Below are positions 14,060 to 14,489 of a stretch of 14,489 nucleotides of DNA, piece after piece (positions within the stretch are counted from its first letter, which is position 1; the number at the start of each line of letters is the position of its first letter). The notes beneath the pieces are model-generated. The model made no database searches. It was given only the letters and a program-made list of their open reading frames with translations, and was not told the DNA's origin. The DNA comes from UBA5614 sp034678545 (GTDB lineage Bacteria; Cloacimonadota; Cloacimonadia; Cloacimonadales; Cloacimonadaceae). The stretch is from the NCBI GenBank assembly GCA_034678545.1, contig JAXDBS010000033.1, positions 1 through 14,489 on the forward strand, written 5' to 3'. The translations under genes were made by a program, and so were the position numbers.

Positions 14060-14489
14060 TTAGACCAGTCCCTGGGCCAGCATGGCGTCGGCCACTTTCT
14101 TGAAGCCGGCGATGTTGGCGCCCTTGACGTAGTTGACGAAGTCCCCTTCCTTGCCGTTGGCCACGCACTGGGCATGGATCTTGATCATGATCTCGTGCAG
14201 TTCGTTGTCCACGCGTTCGGCGGTCCAGGCGGTATGGCAGGCGTTCTGCTGCATTTCCAGGCCGGAGGTTGCCACTCCGCCCGCGTTGGCGGCCTTGCCG
14301 GGGCCATAGAGGATCTTGTGGTTCAGGAAGATCTCCACGGCTTCCGGGGTGGAGGGCATGTTGGCGCCTTCGGAAACGCAGATGCAGCCGTTCTTGACCA
14401 GGGTTTCCGCGTCCTGCTTGTTAAGTTCGTTCTGGGTGGCGCAGGGCATGGCGACGTCGCATTTTTCTCCCCAGGGGGTTTTCCCCTCG
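14060..14489 (-). CDS. gdhA: NADP-type glutamate dehydrogenase, C-terminal part (runs off the window)
   Basis: The frame is open from the right edge of the window to the stop at 14060, giving 142 residues of a protein usually about 445 long. The sequence follows the hexameric NADP-specific glutamate dehydrogenase family closely. The edge reads EGKTPWGEKCDVAMPCATQN, continuing to EGANMPSTPEA, GPGKAANAGGVATSGLEMQQ, and ending NYVKGANIAGFKKVADAMLA. The enzyme interconverts 2-oxoglutarate plus ammonium and glutamate, linking nitrogen and carbon metabolism. NADP versus NAD use cannot be settled because the discriminating N-terminal nucleotide-binding residues lie outside the window; the NADP call rests on overall similarity to the E. 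coli type. It has its own terminator, so it is a separate unit from the methyltransferase gene. Confidence 0.93.
   Translation of the reverse strand, partial: EGKTPWGEKCDVAMPCATQNELNKQDAETLVKNGCICVSEGANMPSTPEAVEIFLNHKILYGPGKAANAGGVATSGLEMQQNACHTAWTAERVDNELHEIMIKIHAQCVANGKEGDFVNYVKGANIAGFKKVADAMLAQGLV

Noticed and set aside
1..14489. Defence island, prophage, insertion sequence or CRISPR array
   Set aside because: There is no transposase, integrase, terminase, Cas protein, toxin-antitoxin pair or regularly spaced repeats. Nearly every gene is housekeeping or envelope-related.

Overview
The window reads as ordinary chromosomal backbone of a Gram-negative bacterium. Support for this comes from a SPOR-domain cell-envelope protein, a lipoprotein related to SurA/PrsA chaperones, signal peptides and housekeeping genes with close Shine-Dalgarno sites. 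Base composition is moderately GC-rich by eye. The coiled-coil protein with a Bacteroidota-type C-terminal domain, together with several secreted proteins of no clear family, suggests the FCB superphylum. A Cloacimonadota-like lineage is my best guess, but no rRNA gene is present to prove it. I see no phage, insertion sequence, CRISPR array, tRNA or rRNA.

Layout. Positions 1-225 hold a nested inverted repeat and a terminator. Positions 226-1787 carry two minus-strand single-gene units, each closed by a strong intrinsic terminator: a small His/Asn/Gly-rich secreted protein and a membrane-anchored coiled-coil protein. Positions 1949-4795 form a plus-strand cluster: a compact RqcH-like protein (ribosome quality control), recO (recombinational repair) overlapping it by 11 bases, and a COG2426 small multidrug-export-type membrane protein. 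This cluster meets a minus-strand pair (4846-5949: a small anchored acidic protein and a secreted double OB-fold protein) at a shared hairpin terminator.

Positions 6100-13866 are a long minus-strand run. In transcription order it holds a SAM-dependent methyltransferase, rho (overlapped by 26 bases), a TPR-SPOR envelope protein, mutS and a parvulin-like lipoprotein. The last 430 bases hold the 3' part of an NADP-type glutamate dehydrogenase gene, with its own terminator.

How it fits together. The core theme is information processing (RqcH, RecO, MutS, Rho) interleaved with envelope proteins (SPOR, parvulin lipoprotein, OB-fold secreted protein). I see no compelling new defence or mobile system. 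The items most worth a second look are the parvulin-like lipoprotein lacking the usual active-site histidines, the RqcH that seems to lack its HhH domain, the secreted double OB-fold protein without a nuclease domain plus its anchored partner, the His/Asn-rich secreted protein, and a C-rich, hairpin-free 3' end that could be a Rho-dependent terminator.
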